Made by a program: the position numbers and the translations under genes
From: Bacillus subtilis
Lineage (GTDB): Bacteria; Bacillota; Bacilli; Bacillales; Bacillaceae_C
DNA: 64,000 bases
NCBI RefSeq assembly: GCF_008764245.1
Contig: NZ_VTQV01000004.1
Coordinates: 1-64,000 of the forward strand
Direction: 5' to 3'
The notes under the pieces: generated by a model
What the model saw: only the letters and a program-made list of their open reading frames with translations
Told to the model about the DNA's origin: nothing
Database searches by the model: none
In this document: piece after piece, positions 40,102 to 51,600 of the stretch
Layout: each line of letters starts with the position of its first letter
Numbering within the stretch: the stretch's first letter is position 1

Positions 40102-40674
40102 TTATTCCCATTTCGCCTTTAAAGGTGGGGAATAATTCTCCATTTTAGCCAATAAACTCTTGGGATCAGAATCCATAATAATCAAATCCTTATACTTTGC
40201 GTTCATAAATCCTTCATCAATCGTATAATCTAACATCGAAATTAACGGTTCAAAAAAGCCATTTACATTTAATAATCCACATGGTTTTTGGTGATAACCA
40301 AGTTGTGCCCAAGTGAATACCTCAAACCATTCCTCTAATGTTCCCGCACCTCCAGGAAGGGCAATAAATCCATTCGCTAAATCAGCCATTTTTGCTTTTC
40401 GTTCGTGCATCGTTTCTACAACATAAAGTTCTGTTAATTTCTTATGGGCTATTTCGACATCTTGTAATTTCTTAGGGATTACTCCAACTACATTTCCTCC
40501 ACCATTTAAAGCCGAATCGGCCAATGCCCCCATGCAGCCAACTTGCGCACCACCATATACTAACGTTCTATTACTATAGGCTAATTCTTCACCAAGTTTT
40601 TTGGCATTTTCCAAATAAATTTTATTTTTTCCTGTGCTTGAACCACAGAACACGGCTATGTTTTTAACTTTCAT
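40102..40674 (-). CDS. LOG-family protein (TIGR00730, nucleotide 5'-monophosphate phosphoribohydrolase-like)
   Basis: The 190-residue Rossmann protein carries both LOG motifs: MHERKAKM near residue 88 and PGGAGTLEEWFE near 105. The family removes ribose 5-phosphate from adenine-type nucleotides (cytokinin activation in plants). Bacterial members such as YvdD have a likely role in nucleotide clean-up. It lies 14 bases after a MazG-like pyrophosphohydrolase gene, which fits a shared nucleotide-sanitation role (inference). Confidence 0.88.
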   Translation of the reverse strand: MKVKNIAVFCGSSTGKNKIYLENAKKLGEELAYSNRTLVYGGAQVGCMGALADSALNGGGNVVGVIPKKLQDVEIAHKKLTELYVVETMHERKAKMADLANGFIALPGGAGTLEEWFEVFTWAQLGYHQKPCGLLNVNGFFEPLISMLDYTIDEGFMNAKYKDLIIMDSDPKSLLAKMENYSPPLKAKWE

Positions 40675-40688
40675 AATCCATCATCCTT

Positions 40689-41006
40689 CTAATTTCGGTA
40701 TCTATGTAACAATTTATTTTTATGTTGTAAAAAAATATCTTCTAAATCAATATTATATTTATTAGCAATCACTGCCACATTGCCTAATACATCTCCCAAC
40801 TCTTCTGTAAGATTTTCCTTACATTTCTCAAACATGTCCTCAACTTCATCTGGTCGGTCCCTACCTATTTCTAATGCCCTAATCGCCCTTGCTACTTCTC
40901 CAGTTTCTTCCGACAAAAAACCTATTCGTACAAAGATATCTAGATCAGACCAGCCTCTATCTTTATAATAAGAATCGATCCATTTCTGAAACTCTTTCGC
41001 ATTCAA
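40689..41006 (-). CDS. MazG-like nucleotide pyrophosphohydrolase
   Basis: The 105-residue all-helical protein has the MazG metal-binding pattern: EETGE near residue 33 and, after a long loop, EELGDVLGN near residue 68. Such single-domain proteins hydrolyse (d)NTPs to monophosphates. Start is TTG at 41006, five bases after GGAGGAGCG. It is co-transcribed with the LOG gene. Confidence 0.85.
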   Translation of the reverse strand: MNAKEFQKWIDSYYKDRGWSDLDIFVRIGFLSEETGEVARAIRALEIGRDRPDEVEDMFEKCKENLTEELGDVLGNVAVIANKYNIDLEDIFLQHKNKLLHRYRN

Positions 41007-41115
41007 GCCCGCTCCTCCTCAGTTCAATATACAGTGTCTAATCATGAATAATAACACAATATACAGTGTTTTTCTATATAATGTAAAAATAGATATTAAA
41101 ACTAATAACAAAGAA

Positions 41116-41312
41116 CAAAAGCGTAAGCGCCCGTTTAGCGACGTACAAACTTAAAGTAATAAGGTTGAACGGCTAAAGACGCGCCGTCCTGGCGCAACGC
41201 CGTTCTGACTAACATCCTGTTAGCCTAAACACGGCGACGAAGGAGCCGATGTTGACTTATTCGTAGGAAGAAGCTGAAAGTTTGCTAGTCGCTGGGCGCT
41301 GGAGCCAGACGT
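41116..41312 (-). repeat. dispersed element with inverted ends, copy 2
   Basis: It is the inverted counterpart of 25924-26080: both ends match that copy (GCGCCC/AGCGAC/AAACTT at one end and AAGTTT/GTCGCT/GGGCGC at the other), but the middle is about 40 bases longer and holds its own hairpin around GACGGCGCGTC. The intergenic space 41007-41431 holds nothing else but this element and the terminator that follows. Confidence 0.7.
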
Positions 41313-41375
41313 CAATACACACTATCAGAACTTATCCACAAGCTAGAATTTTATAGTTTCCTGGCAAAAACAAAG

Positions 41376-41415
41376 CACCCCCAAAGTTCCGGCGCCTTCC
41401 GTAACATTGGGGGTG
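41376..41415 (-). terminator. terminator of the GH59 gene
   Basis: CACCCCCAA (41376-41384) pairs exactly with TTGGGGGTG (41407-41415). On the minus strand CTTTGTTTTTG follows. Confidence 0.85.
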
Positions 41416-41431
41416 TCTAATGCAATAATCC

Positions 41432-44400
41432 TTATTCCCACTTCTTAATCAAAGCATCAGTATTCTTCATTAGAATTTTAAACGCTTCATCAGAAATTAA
41501 TTTACTCTTCAATTGATGGTCAAGCAATTGTTTAAAGCTTGCTAAATGTTTCTTTACCTTGTCGCCTAATTGTTTGTTTTCGTAATGGCTGACTGATTCT
41601 AAATGAAGGGTTAAAGGACGAACACCCTCTATTTTAATAGCCCCATCTTCTGCCAATTGGTCCACTTGAGCTTTTAATTGAGCTGCATTTTTCACAGGAG
41701 TTTCTTGTGATGAAGAAGTAAGTATATCCATCCCGTCAAACACAAATTCTCCGGCTTTGACGACAATTTTAGCTGTGTGTTTCTTATTATCCAGTTCGTG
41801 AGTGTGGTAGGATGTTTGTCTGTCTCCTCTAGTATAAATCCTGTAATCCTCTTCCACTAATTGATCATCAATATAAACGTCCAGTATTGCATCTGAAGTC
41901 GCTCCGAATAAATTGAATCCTATTCCTTCAAAATGGAAGATCATACTACTGTTACCTTCTTTCGGTGTGCTGTAGATATTGATCCCACGATAATCCATAT
42001 AGGTGTCTAACCTTTCATTGTCTCCCAATGACACTTTCAATGTATGTGGCTTTTCTTCCAAATCTCTTACAGAATATCTAATACCATCTGAGTTTGCGCC
42101 AAAGTCGCCTACATTTTTACCATCCAGCTCAAATTGGTATTTTGTTTTTTCTTCCGTACCGGCTAAGTAATCGATACCTGTGCCCGTAAAATGAATAAGG
42201 ATATATGGATCATCATCAAAATTTGCCCAAGCGTTTGTATTGTTGGAGCCCCATGCATTATTCTTTCTAAATGCATAAACTGTATTTTCTTCATTGCCTA
42301 TAAGTAACTCATCTGAAATTTTCACAATATCATTTGCACCCATTTTTTTAACCGTTTCTACTGAAATAGCATCATTCGTTTCTATTTCAGCTTTTGTAAA
42401 ACTAGTATAACTTTCTTTTGATACTACTTTAAGTGTATGTTCTTTCTCTTCAAGGTTATCTATGGACCAAACCATCCGTTCCATACTGCTATTATTCAAA
42501 TAATTTGCTTCACCGACTAATTCGCCATCCAGATAAATATCAGCTGTCCCATTAGATGGATTTACCTCGCCATATAATCTGATTTCATTGCCTTTAAATT
42601 TAATTTCAAACGATGCTCCGGCAGATCCCCATGCATTTCCATTGTTCGATGACCAATTTCCAGCATAAAATACTTTATTTAAGGTGCCTTGTTCCTTTGT
42701 TTTATCGCCATGCCTTATAGTAATTCCATTCCAAACTGGAAAATCTGTTCTTGCCCTCATCTGGGTACGGTTAAAATGCGCATATCCTGCTTGTATAAAT
42801 TCCCAGTCACCAACATATCCGATTGGGTTCCAGACATCTGTATTCTTCAAGGCCTCTTCTTCTGTTTGATATTTTTTCCCTTGAGCACTATCATATTTTT
42901 CCGATTGATACGTGTATCCTTCAATCGGGTCTATACGCAAGTTATCAAAAAGGGTTTCATAATAACCTGAGCCTAATACAACTCTTCCAGCCATGACCGT
43001 TGCATCCTTATCTGTAAAGCTATCTAATTCTTTACCATCCAAATAAAGTGTAAATACATTTTCCTTCGCTTCGAAGGCTAATTCATGCCAAATCTTGTTA
43101 TCAAAATTTTTGATCCGACCATTCCTCTCAACATTTCCAAGTTTTAAAATCTCATAGCTTCCATCGACATACACACGTGCATTATAAGGTGCACTAGAAT
43201 CGCCTCCACCATGAACCACTTGACGTACGCCAATAAGCGCGTAATTATCTCTACCTTTTACTTGTTTCGTATGAGTATCTAGTAAAAAGTCGTAAGAGAC
43301 TTTATAATTCACCCAACGAAAATCGCCCAGAACAGTGTTAGGGTTGCTATTAGATGCCGAACCATCCTTCCCACCCCATACAGACCATTCGGATCCAATA
43401 ATGTCAGGAGTGATTTTCTGTTGTAGAATATTTCCGTGATCCTTTGCATCCGGAATTTCTAAATTAGCTCGCTTTGCACTCCCGTTGGATTCTGGTTTCG
43501 TAGCCTTATTTACAACTTCAAAAGCACCAATCTGGTCAGTGGTATAACGCGGTGTCCCTCCACGGCGTTCCACATAATCTCTACCTTTTTCATCAACTGG
43601 ATAATTTTCGTACTCAAAGTCATCCATATATGGTAATGGCATGATCGTATCTTTTGATAAGTCAACGGGTTCTGATTGGTACTCAAAATCTTCCACTTCA
43701 GATTCTTTGTCTAGTGTAGAAATGGTTACAATCGAATAAGGTTTCACCTCTAATTCATACACACCATTTATGGGTGTAATGACATCGATGTTTTGAAACC
43801 AGTTCGCATCATAGGATTGTCCCTCATCTGGCCCGCGTGTTTCCCAAACATAGATGGGAGCAATCTCTTTCCCACCTAGATTTTTCGTTTGAATCTTATA
43901 TTTCCGCGTCTGCTTTGTATTATTAGCAAAAACGGTTGTATAGTCATTCGTTTCTGGATCTTTTAACGTCATATAATTATCTGTACTTGTATCAACATCT
44001 ACCCCACCATCAAAAAAATTCCCATCACTAAATGTAGCAGCTTTAACATACATCCAACGCTCATTTTCAGAGGTTGTAGGATCATCATAACCGACAAAAT
44101 TCATGATATGACGAACCCCTTGTAACCCGCCATCTACTTCATAAAAGCCACTCCATGGATCAAATGCACTAATCAGATGTTTCGGATTATATTGAGCCCC
44201 TTGATAAAAAGCAGCCACAGAAGGTTGAAAATCAAATGATACAGCATTTAGTGGAAGTTCCCCCGCTCCTTCCCAGGTATAAACGGAAATAATACGAGAC
44301 GTTACATCGATAATTCCCGCACGTCCCCCAAGTCCCTTATAATGTGGCTCCATATTTTTACGATCTCGTGCATTAATCATAGGAGCAATTCCTTCCGAGA

Positions 44401-45274
44401 CCCAAATTTCTTTTGGTTGTTTCCCATCAGCAATCAATTTGTTTTGTAGTTCGGTGAGTTCTTTGGATCCAGTCAAGCCATAATGGGAACTGATCACATC
44501 AATTTCATCCATCAAATCTGGATTATCCAGTAATACACGACTAATGGATTCGGTATCACGATAGCCATCCGCCGCAACTAGTTTGATATGCTTATAGTCT
44601 GATTCATAATTAGACTCTTGTTTCATTTTAGTGGTGAAGTATTTTAACCATTCAACCTCAATTTTACCATTATTACTGATAGCCCTTTCATTTTGTGAGA
44701 TGCCTACATAATCTAATTTAAAACCAAATTCCTCATAAACGGCATCGATTGTCTGCTTGTACCACTGGTATCGATTTTCATACTTATTATTTTCGACACC
44801 ATTCCATGTCCAGCGTGGTTCACCCCACCGTAAAATTTCAGTTGTAATATCGGGATTAATTGATTTAGCATCAGCTGCAAATTGGAACCCTGCTCCCCGG
44901 AGTACATTGGCAGGTTCATCCGCATAACGCATTGTTGCCGGTTCGGTTCCTGAAGATGAATTCACGTCCGCACCCAATTCAACTTTAACATGTGCTAATC
45001 CAGCCCCTGTTTCCTTATTGAATAGTTGATTCATAATCTCCCAATATTTATCAGGATGTTCGTCTTTATAATCTAATAACAGCCGGGAGGTATTGTTTGC
45101 TGTAACTGCGCCAAAACCTTTAAATCGGTTATATTCATCCACATTAGTTCCATCTATGGTAATGGTTTTTGTATGATCTTTGCCGACCGTTGCATTTGCC
45201 TTCATAAAGATAACTAGAGCCAATATCATTAAGGCAAAACCTAAATATCCAATACTTTTTTTAATTAGTTCCAT
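41432..45274 (-). CDS. secreted GH59-type galactosidase with lectin-like and FIMAH-like domains
   Basis: The 1280-residue protein starts with a signal peptide (hydrophobic 9-24, cut near ANATVG). Residues 40-540 match the GH59 galactocerebrosidase fold: FKGFGAVTANNTSRLL, ILRWGEPRWTW, acid/base Glu in ISQNE (196) and nucleophile Glu in WVSEG (294). A LamG/DUF1080-like sandwich follows (about 550-815), then two related carbohydrate-binding-type modules (about 870-970 and 985-1085) plus a third, partial one. A C-terminal helical domain of about 80 residues (ending LIKKWE) is shared with the next protein and looks like a FIMAH domain. It would act on beta-galactosides outside the cell, probably plant galactan or arabinogalactan. 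ATG 45274 has GAAAGGA upstream. Confidence 0.82.
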   Translation of the reverse strand: MELIKKSIGYLGFALMILALVIFMKANATVGKDHTKTITIDGTNVDEYNRFKGFGAVTANNTSRLLLDYKDEHPDKYWEIMNQLFNKETGAGLAHVKVELGADVNSSSGTEPATMRYADEPANVLRGAGFQFAADAKSINPDITTEILRWGEPRWTWNGVENNKYENRYQWYKQTIDAVYEEFGFKLDYVGISQNERAISNNGKIEVEWLKYFTTKMKQESNYESDYKHIKLVAADGYRDTESISRVLLDNPDLMDEIDVISSHYGLTGSKELTELQNKLIADGKQPKEIWVSEGIAPMINARDRKNMEPHYKGLGGRAGIIDVTSRIISVYTWEGAGELPLNAVSFDFQPSVAAFYQGAQYNPKHLISAFDPWSGFYEVDGGLQGVRHIMNFVGYDDPTTSENERWMYVKAATFSDGNFFDGGVDVDTSTDNYMTLKDPETNDYTTVFANNTKQTRKYKIQTKNLGGKEIAPIYVWETRGPDEGQSYDANWFQNIDVITPINGVYELEVKPYSIVTISTLDKESEVEDFEYQSEPVDLSKDTIMPLPYMDDFEYENYPVDEKGRDYVERRGGTPRYTTDQIGAFEVVNKATKPESNGSAKRANLEIPDAKDHGNILQQKITPDIIGSEWSVWGGKDGSASNSNPNTVLGDFRWVNYKVSYDFLLDTHTKQVKGRDNYALIGVRQVVHGGGDSSAPYNARVYVDGSYEILKLGNVERNGRIKNFDNKIWHELAFEAKENVFTLYLDGKELDSFTDKDATVMAGRVVLGSGYYETLFDNLRIDPIEGYTYQSEKYDSAQGKKYQTEEEALKNTDVWNPIGYVGDWEFIQAGYAHFNRTQMRARTDFPVWNGITIRHGDKTKEQGTLNKVFYAGNWSSNNGNAWGSAGASFEIKFKGNEIRLYGEVNPSNGTADIYLDGELVGEANYLNNSSMERMVWSIDNLEEKEHTLKVVSKESYTSFTKAEIETNDAISVETVKKMGANDIVKISDELLIGNEENTVYAFRKNNAWGSNNTNAWANFDDDPYILIHFTGTGIDYLAGTEEKTKYQFELDGKNVGDFGANSDGIRYSVRDLEEKPHTLKVSLGDNERLDTYMDYRGINIYSTPKEGNSSMIFHFEGIGFNLFGATSDAILDVYIDDQLVEEDYRIYTRGDRQTSYHTHELDNKKHTAKIVVKAGEFVFDGMDILTSSSQETPVKNAAQLKAQVDQLAEDGAIKIEGVRPLTLHLESVSHYENKQLGDKVKKHLASFKQLLDHQLKSKLISDEAFKILMKNTDALIKKWE

Positions 45275-45507
45275 CTTTGATTTCCTTTCATCGCATATTC
45301 AATTTTTCCTATTTGCATTTGGGCATAGTACGAGAGGAATCATTCACTCATCGTTTTCACTTAAACTACAATCAGGCAGAATATACTGCGAATTAGAAAG
45401 TTTACTATCTATCTTGACCTGTTTGGTTTGTTAGGCTTTCTGCATAGATTACAGAAACCTCAATCATGCAACAACATATTCTTCAGCCCCCTCATCTAGT
45501 ATTTTTT

Positions 45508-45523
45508 AAAAAACGCTTACAAC
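45508..45523 (-). promoter_or_regulatory. cre-like site upstream of the GH59 gene
   Basis: On the minus strand the core reads TGTAAGCGTTTTTT, close to the CcpA consensus except at its 3' end. It lies about 240 bases before the GH59 start. The rest of 45275-45627 holds no gene that I can support. Confidence 0.45.
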
Positions 45524-45627
45524 CTAATACTAATGGTTATAATCTTTTATTAATCCCATTATTTTGACTAAAAAATGGAATTTTTTTACTACTCTTCCAA
45601 TTCCATTAGGAATACGAGAAAAATACA

Positions 45628-45660
45628 AATGCAGGTGGAGAAAACAACTCCACCTGCATT
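45628..45660 (-). terminator. terminator of the LamG/GH43 gene
   Basis: A perfect 13-base stem (45628-45640 with 45648-45660) and seven-base loop, followed on the minus strand by TGTATTTTT. A near copy of this hairpin ends the tasA-like gene at 56785-56825. Confidence 0.9.
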
Positions 45661-45690
45661 ATTTTAAGAACCTCTGTTTCAAAACGGGAT

Positions 45691-48600
45691 TTACTCTTGC
45701 TTTCCTTCCCATTTCCGAATTAACGAATGGGTATCTGTCTTTAACACTTCATACAGTTCTTGAGAAATCAGATTTTCTTTCTGCTGGTGATCAAGTAATT
45801 TCTTGAAAGTTTCCAGATGTTTAATGACCTTCTCAGCCGCTCCCTTTTTCTCAAATTGACTCACTGCCGTCAAATGAACCGTGAGGGATCGATAATCTTT
45901 TTCCGATACATCTTCTCGATGCTCTTCAAGGGTTGCAAGGAGATGAGATGTACTCAGCTTCTCTAAAGGAAGAAGCCCGTCAATCGCTGATTGCAAAGCG
46001 GTAATCGCCGAATCTAGCTCTTCTTCTGTTTTGATTTCCTCTAAAGCTTTCTCTGCTGCTGAAATTGCTTTTTGTAAAGTGACATACGTGGCTTCCGTAT
46101 ACTTCCCATCATTCTTGATTGATTTTGCTTCGTCTAACAGGGACTCTAACTGCGAAACATCCAGTTCAGATTGCTCCTCAACAGTTACCTCACTGACAGC
46201 CATTAAACCACCATCTACTGTTGTCACGCTTATTTTCGCGATTCCTTCTTCAAGGGCGGTTACTTTTCCGGTTTCATCAACAATTGCCACTTGTTCATTA
46301 TTGCTTGACCATACAACTGCTTTATTGACTGCATCATTCGGTGCAACTGTTGCGGTTAACTGTGTGGTTTTACCTTTTGAGAGTTTCAATGATTCTTGAT
46401 CAAGTGTCACACTTGTTGGTTTTTGTTCCGGTGTTGGCACATGAACTGTTGGAACCTTCGCTAGTAAAGCTTCATGCTCGGCTTTTGTGACAGGAATGAC
46501 TGTACCATGACGCGGACGAGCGGGTAAGTCGTAGTTGTCGGACATCTTCCATTCACCCGACTGCAAATCGGTTGTTTCAAATGGAACATATCCTCTTCCG
46601 CCAAACTCATCAATGAACATATACCATTTTTCTTCCGTATTGGATTTGAAGATCGTAGGTCCTTCACCTGCACCGATCGACCCTTTGCCAATTCCTTCTT
46701 TAATCAGCTCGAAATTAGGATCAAGTACCGAGTTCCCTACCTCTTGGAAAATAAATTTCCCGTTTGGTGAAGAGGACGTATTGTTTCTTTCATCCTTTGA
46801 AAATCGATAAATTTTCTCATCATGTTTGATCATCGTTGTATCAATGACGGAGTATCCATAATCCATATAAACTTTTGGTTCAGTAAAAGTATAGAAATCT
46901 CTTGTTGTGCTATACATCATTCTGTTGTAGGTTGAACCGCTATGCTCGTCATTGTCATACAGCTTAGAAGCCCAGAATACAACATACTCGCCAGTCGTAT
47001 CATCGTAAAAGACTTCAGGCGCCCATGTATTTCCCGCTTCTTTTGGTGCCACTTCAACCATTCTTTGCTTAGACCAATGAATTAAATCAGTTGATTCCCA
47101 AACCATGATGGATCTGCTCCCCGATCTTTGAGCTTTATCCCAATCCCCATTTCCATGAATTTTTAGATCGGTTGCAATTAGATAGAATCGATCCCCTTCA
47201 GGAGAGCGAATGATAAATGGATCTCTCAATCCTTTTTCACCTAAATCAGAAGTGATCGCTGGTTTTCCATTATTTAACTCATTCCATTTAAGCGGATTAT
47301 TGCCTTCACTTAAGGCAAAATAAATTTGTTCACCATTCGAGTAGCCTTCCCCAGTAAAATAACTGAAGACGTAGCCTTCATACTTTTCCTTTTTCGGTAA
47401 TTCTTTGACATTTGCTAAAAATGCCTTTGTAATCGACTCTTTATTTAATGTGATCGTTGCCGTCAATTTAACTACTGTATCTCCATCACCATGTGCTGGT
47501 CGGTTAACCTCTCCCGTTGTAGAAACGATCGATGGATCACTTGATTTCCAAGTAATTTTTGACCCATTTTCTCCAGCCATTGGCAACGTAAGATTCCCGC
47601 GAACATCACGGATGTTATGAATCATTAATGTTTCTGCATCTGTTTTGACTGCGGCAGAATCGTGTGGTTTCTTTAATACAATCACTGTAAATTCTTTTTC
47701 CACTTCGTTCTTTCCATCGGAAATCGTTGCTATAATCTTAACGGTTTGGTCTCCTTCTTCATATGCAGGTCTAGTAACCTTACCATCATTTGTGATGATA
47801 TCTTGATTTTGTGACTCCCAAGTGATAGTTGTTCCGTGTGCCCCTGCCTTAGGAAATGATAAATCTGATGTGATTTCATCTTTGTTTTCGTTTTTATGAA
47901 TAAAAGTTTGATAATCTAATTGATTAACAGCGCTGCTGAGTAATAAACCGTCCATCTTAGCAATTTGTTCATCTGCCTTTTCTTTTAATTTACTAACCTC
48001 AGAAGCTGTTAAGGCACCATCATATACTTCAAAATCGGCAACCATTCCTCCAAAGTATGGATCAGCGGAATAGAATGATCGTCCGATATATCCACTTCTA
48101 CCGTTCACATTATTGATCTGTGCTAATGTATACCCATTTGTAGATCCGGTTGCCACTTCAATACCATCAATATACAATTTTAAGGTTTGATCAGGACCAG
48201 ACATAACGGCTGTAACCAACTTCCATTCGTGTGACTTTAATGGACCTGTTGTTGCATTTGCCCCAGCTTCGTTTTCCCAGCTTGTTGTTCCTAGTCCCAC
48301 CCGGGCTGAACGATCACCTGAATTACGTTTTGGTGTAGTAAATAGATATTTGTTGCTGTCCTGACCGAGAGCGAATAACCACTCCGCCTCATTTTTCCCA
48401 TCCCAATGGACGAGGGAAGAAACGGTTACACTTTCTAAATCATTTAAAACACCTTGAGGTATTTCAATATACGAACTTACAGAACCACCTTTGAAGCTAA
48501 TAACTCCTGCCCCATCCCCTTTAATGAGTTCAGCGTCTTTGGGGTTCACAAGTTTTCCGTCAAAATGACCTGTTCCATCCAATACTTTGTTGCCTTCAAT

Positions 48601-51600
48601 ATTGGCCATATCATAATCGAGAATTAACTCCGCTTCTTTCGGTTCTTCAACTGGAGGTTCTGAAACGTCTTCATCTGCCAAGTTTGCAACTTCCTCGGCA
48701 TTGAGAGCGCGGTTATAAATTTTGAAGTCATCAAATTTCCCGTTAAAAAGCTTGTGATGATCGTTACTTGATTTACCTAAATAATTCATTGTTGTTTCTA
48801 ATAACATTCTAGGCTCGACATTATAGGTTGAACTTCTTGAAACTTCCTTTCCATCGACATATAAAACAGCATCAAATCCTTCAATCGTCATCGCTACATG
48901 ATGCCACTTAGAAGAAGAAAGCTTTGGAGCCCTAACAGCATATTTATAGGAATTTCCTAAAAGAGAATTTTGATTGGCAAACTTTTCCGTAAAAGGAGTG
49001 ACAATCGCAAATTCCAAGTTTCCTGAATCACCTTGTGTACTTAAATACATTGTATTGCGATTGGCAATTCTTCCGGTATTAGAAGAGAAGTCAAAAATCC
49101 TTTGATTTGCTTGATCTCCCTCTACTTTAACCCAAGTAGACACTGTCATAGCTTCAAGATTCAAGTCTTTTATTAAATTTTTTGGCAATTCAACATATCC
49201 TGTACTTCCATCTAATTCAACTGCTCCTGTTGATTGACCAACCGTGTCATCAGAATCAATCTTAGCTCCCCCTGCCAATTTTGCATCAAAGCCGTTGTTG
49301 GAAACATCCTTAATTGTTTTCCCCTTTACATCTTCTTGGTTGAATGTATAATGAACAACTGGTTTCTCCGATTGCTCTGGTGCAGGCATACCATATTTTT
49401 CTTGAAGGGCATTATATTCTTCACGTGTGATTGGAATAACGGTACCGTGCCTTGGTCCAGGTGGCAACGCATATTCTGTTTCAGGAAGCAAATTATTGAC
49501 AAATTGTGACCCATCCTCCAAATTTGTAGACCAGCGAACATGATAAGGCCAAGAATCTAAAAACATATACCATTTATCCTTATGGATATCTTTAAATATT
49601 GTTTGACCTTCATTGTTACCTTGATGACCAATAAGCCCTTTGTTTCCATCTTTTGTCCCTGGAATCACATCGTATTGAAATCCATTTTCCTCGATTCCAT
49701 CTTTATCATAAAATATATCTGTTGTTTTTTCGTAATACACTTTGTAATTCACTTCAGATTTTGTAAAGCGATAAAATGTACCATCTTTTTCAACAAAACT
49801 TGTATCGATCGTTGGGAAGCTTTCATCCATAAACACTTTTGGTTCGGAGAAAGTATGGAAATCCCTCGTTGTGGCATAATACATCACATTATACTGTCCC
49901 GCTGGTCTTCCATTAGGATAATCGCCCCATGTTTCTTCATTTTTCATTGAAGATGCCCAGAAAACAACATATTCACCTGTTTTTTCATTATATATAGCTT
50001 CAGGCGCCCAAGTGTTACCAGCCGTTTTAGGAGCCACTTCTACCATTCGCTGCTCGCTCCAGTTGACCAGGTCGTCCGACTCCCAAATCATGAGGGAATG
50101 GCTTCCCGTTATTTGCGCTTGGTCAAAATTAGTACTCTCACCCATTTTTAAGTCGGTTGCTAGCATATAAAATTTGTCTCCCTCAGGAGAACGAATGACA
50201 AATGGATCTCTAAGTCCCTTTTCACCCATATCTGACTGAATAACTGATTGCCCATTATTCAATGCACGCCATTTTAGTGGATCTTCTGCCGTAGCGAAGG
50301 AAATTTCCTCTCCTCCCTCGTATTCTCCAGTGAAATAAGAGAAGAAATAAGCATCATATGCCAATTTGCCAGGATCTTTTTTGACGGTTAGATTAAATTT
50401 CTTTTTTGTTTCCGCTTCCCCTTTTGAAAGAGTCGCTGTTAAAGTCACCTTTGTATCTGCCTCAGGTCTTGTTACCCAGCCAAGCTTTTTATCATCATCA
50501 GTTGCTTCCGCAGACCCTTTCACAATGTCCGGATTGGAAGATTCCCAAGTGATGGAACTTCCTTCTTCCCCAGAAACGGGTAAACTTAAATTCCCTTTTA
50601 CATTCTCCACATTTTGAATCTTTAACTTTGATGCATCTAACTCTACAACTTGCTCATCTGTATATTCTTTTAAAACAGTTACCTTAAACCGTTTCACTGC
50701 TGTCAGTCCTTCGTAAGATAAATTTGCTGTTAGTTCAACTTCTACATCTGATTTCGTTTTATCTGGGCGGGTAACTGTTCCATCATTGGCAATAACCTCA
50801 GTGTTATTTGAACTCCAGGTAATATCCACCCCATGTTTACCCTTTGCAGGAAGTGCAAGACTACTCGTTATTTTATCTATGCTCTCATCACTACTATTTA
50901 GATATTCAATAATATCTAAGGATTCTAATGCATGATTGATCACAAGCTGATTAGTTTTAGCAATCTTGCCAGATATTTCGGTATATAAATCAGCAACTTG
51001 TTCATCTGACAACGCTCCATTATATACACGGAAATCACCAACCATCCCTCTAAAATATGGATCATTTTTAAAGATCGACTTTCCAATAAAACCAGAAAAG
51101 TCTGCTGATGGATCAATAATCTCAGCTAACTTTTTTCCGCCTGCTGATCCCGTTGCGACCTTCTTTCCATTTACATATAATGTAATCGTATTAGACTTTT
51201 CCGAGAAAACAACCGTTGCCACTTCCCATTTTCCAGCTTTCATTGCCGATGTTGCTTTAACAAGAGATTCATTTCTCCACCCGGCTTTCGAAATTCCAGT
51301 TGCTGCTACATTTCCCGAACCATGTCGCGGCGTCACAAAAAAATACTTATTGCCATTCTCGGCATCGTCTGTTACAGATCCTAATCCAAAAATCCAACGG
51401 TTTTCTCCGTCATCATTCCAATTCACAAGGGTTGAAACGGTTATATCTTGTAATTCAGATAAGAGATCAGAGCCATCTTCTCTTTTTGGTATTTCGATAT
51501 ACCCACTTTTTGCGGTTGAACTACCACCATTAAACGACACATACCCAACTTCATCATTTTGAACCAATTGACCATTTTCCGAGTTTTTAAATGTTCCATC

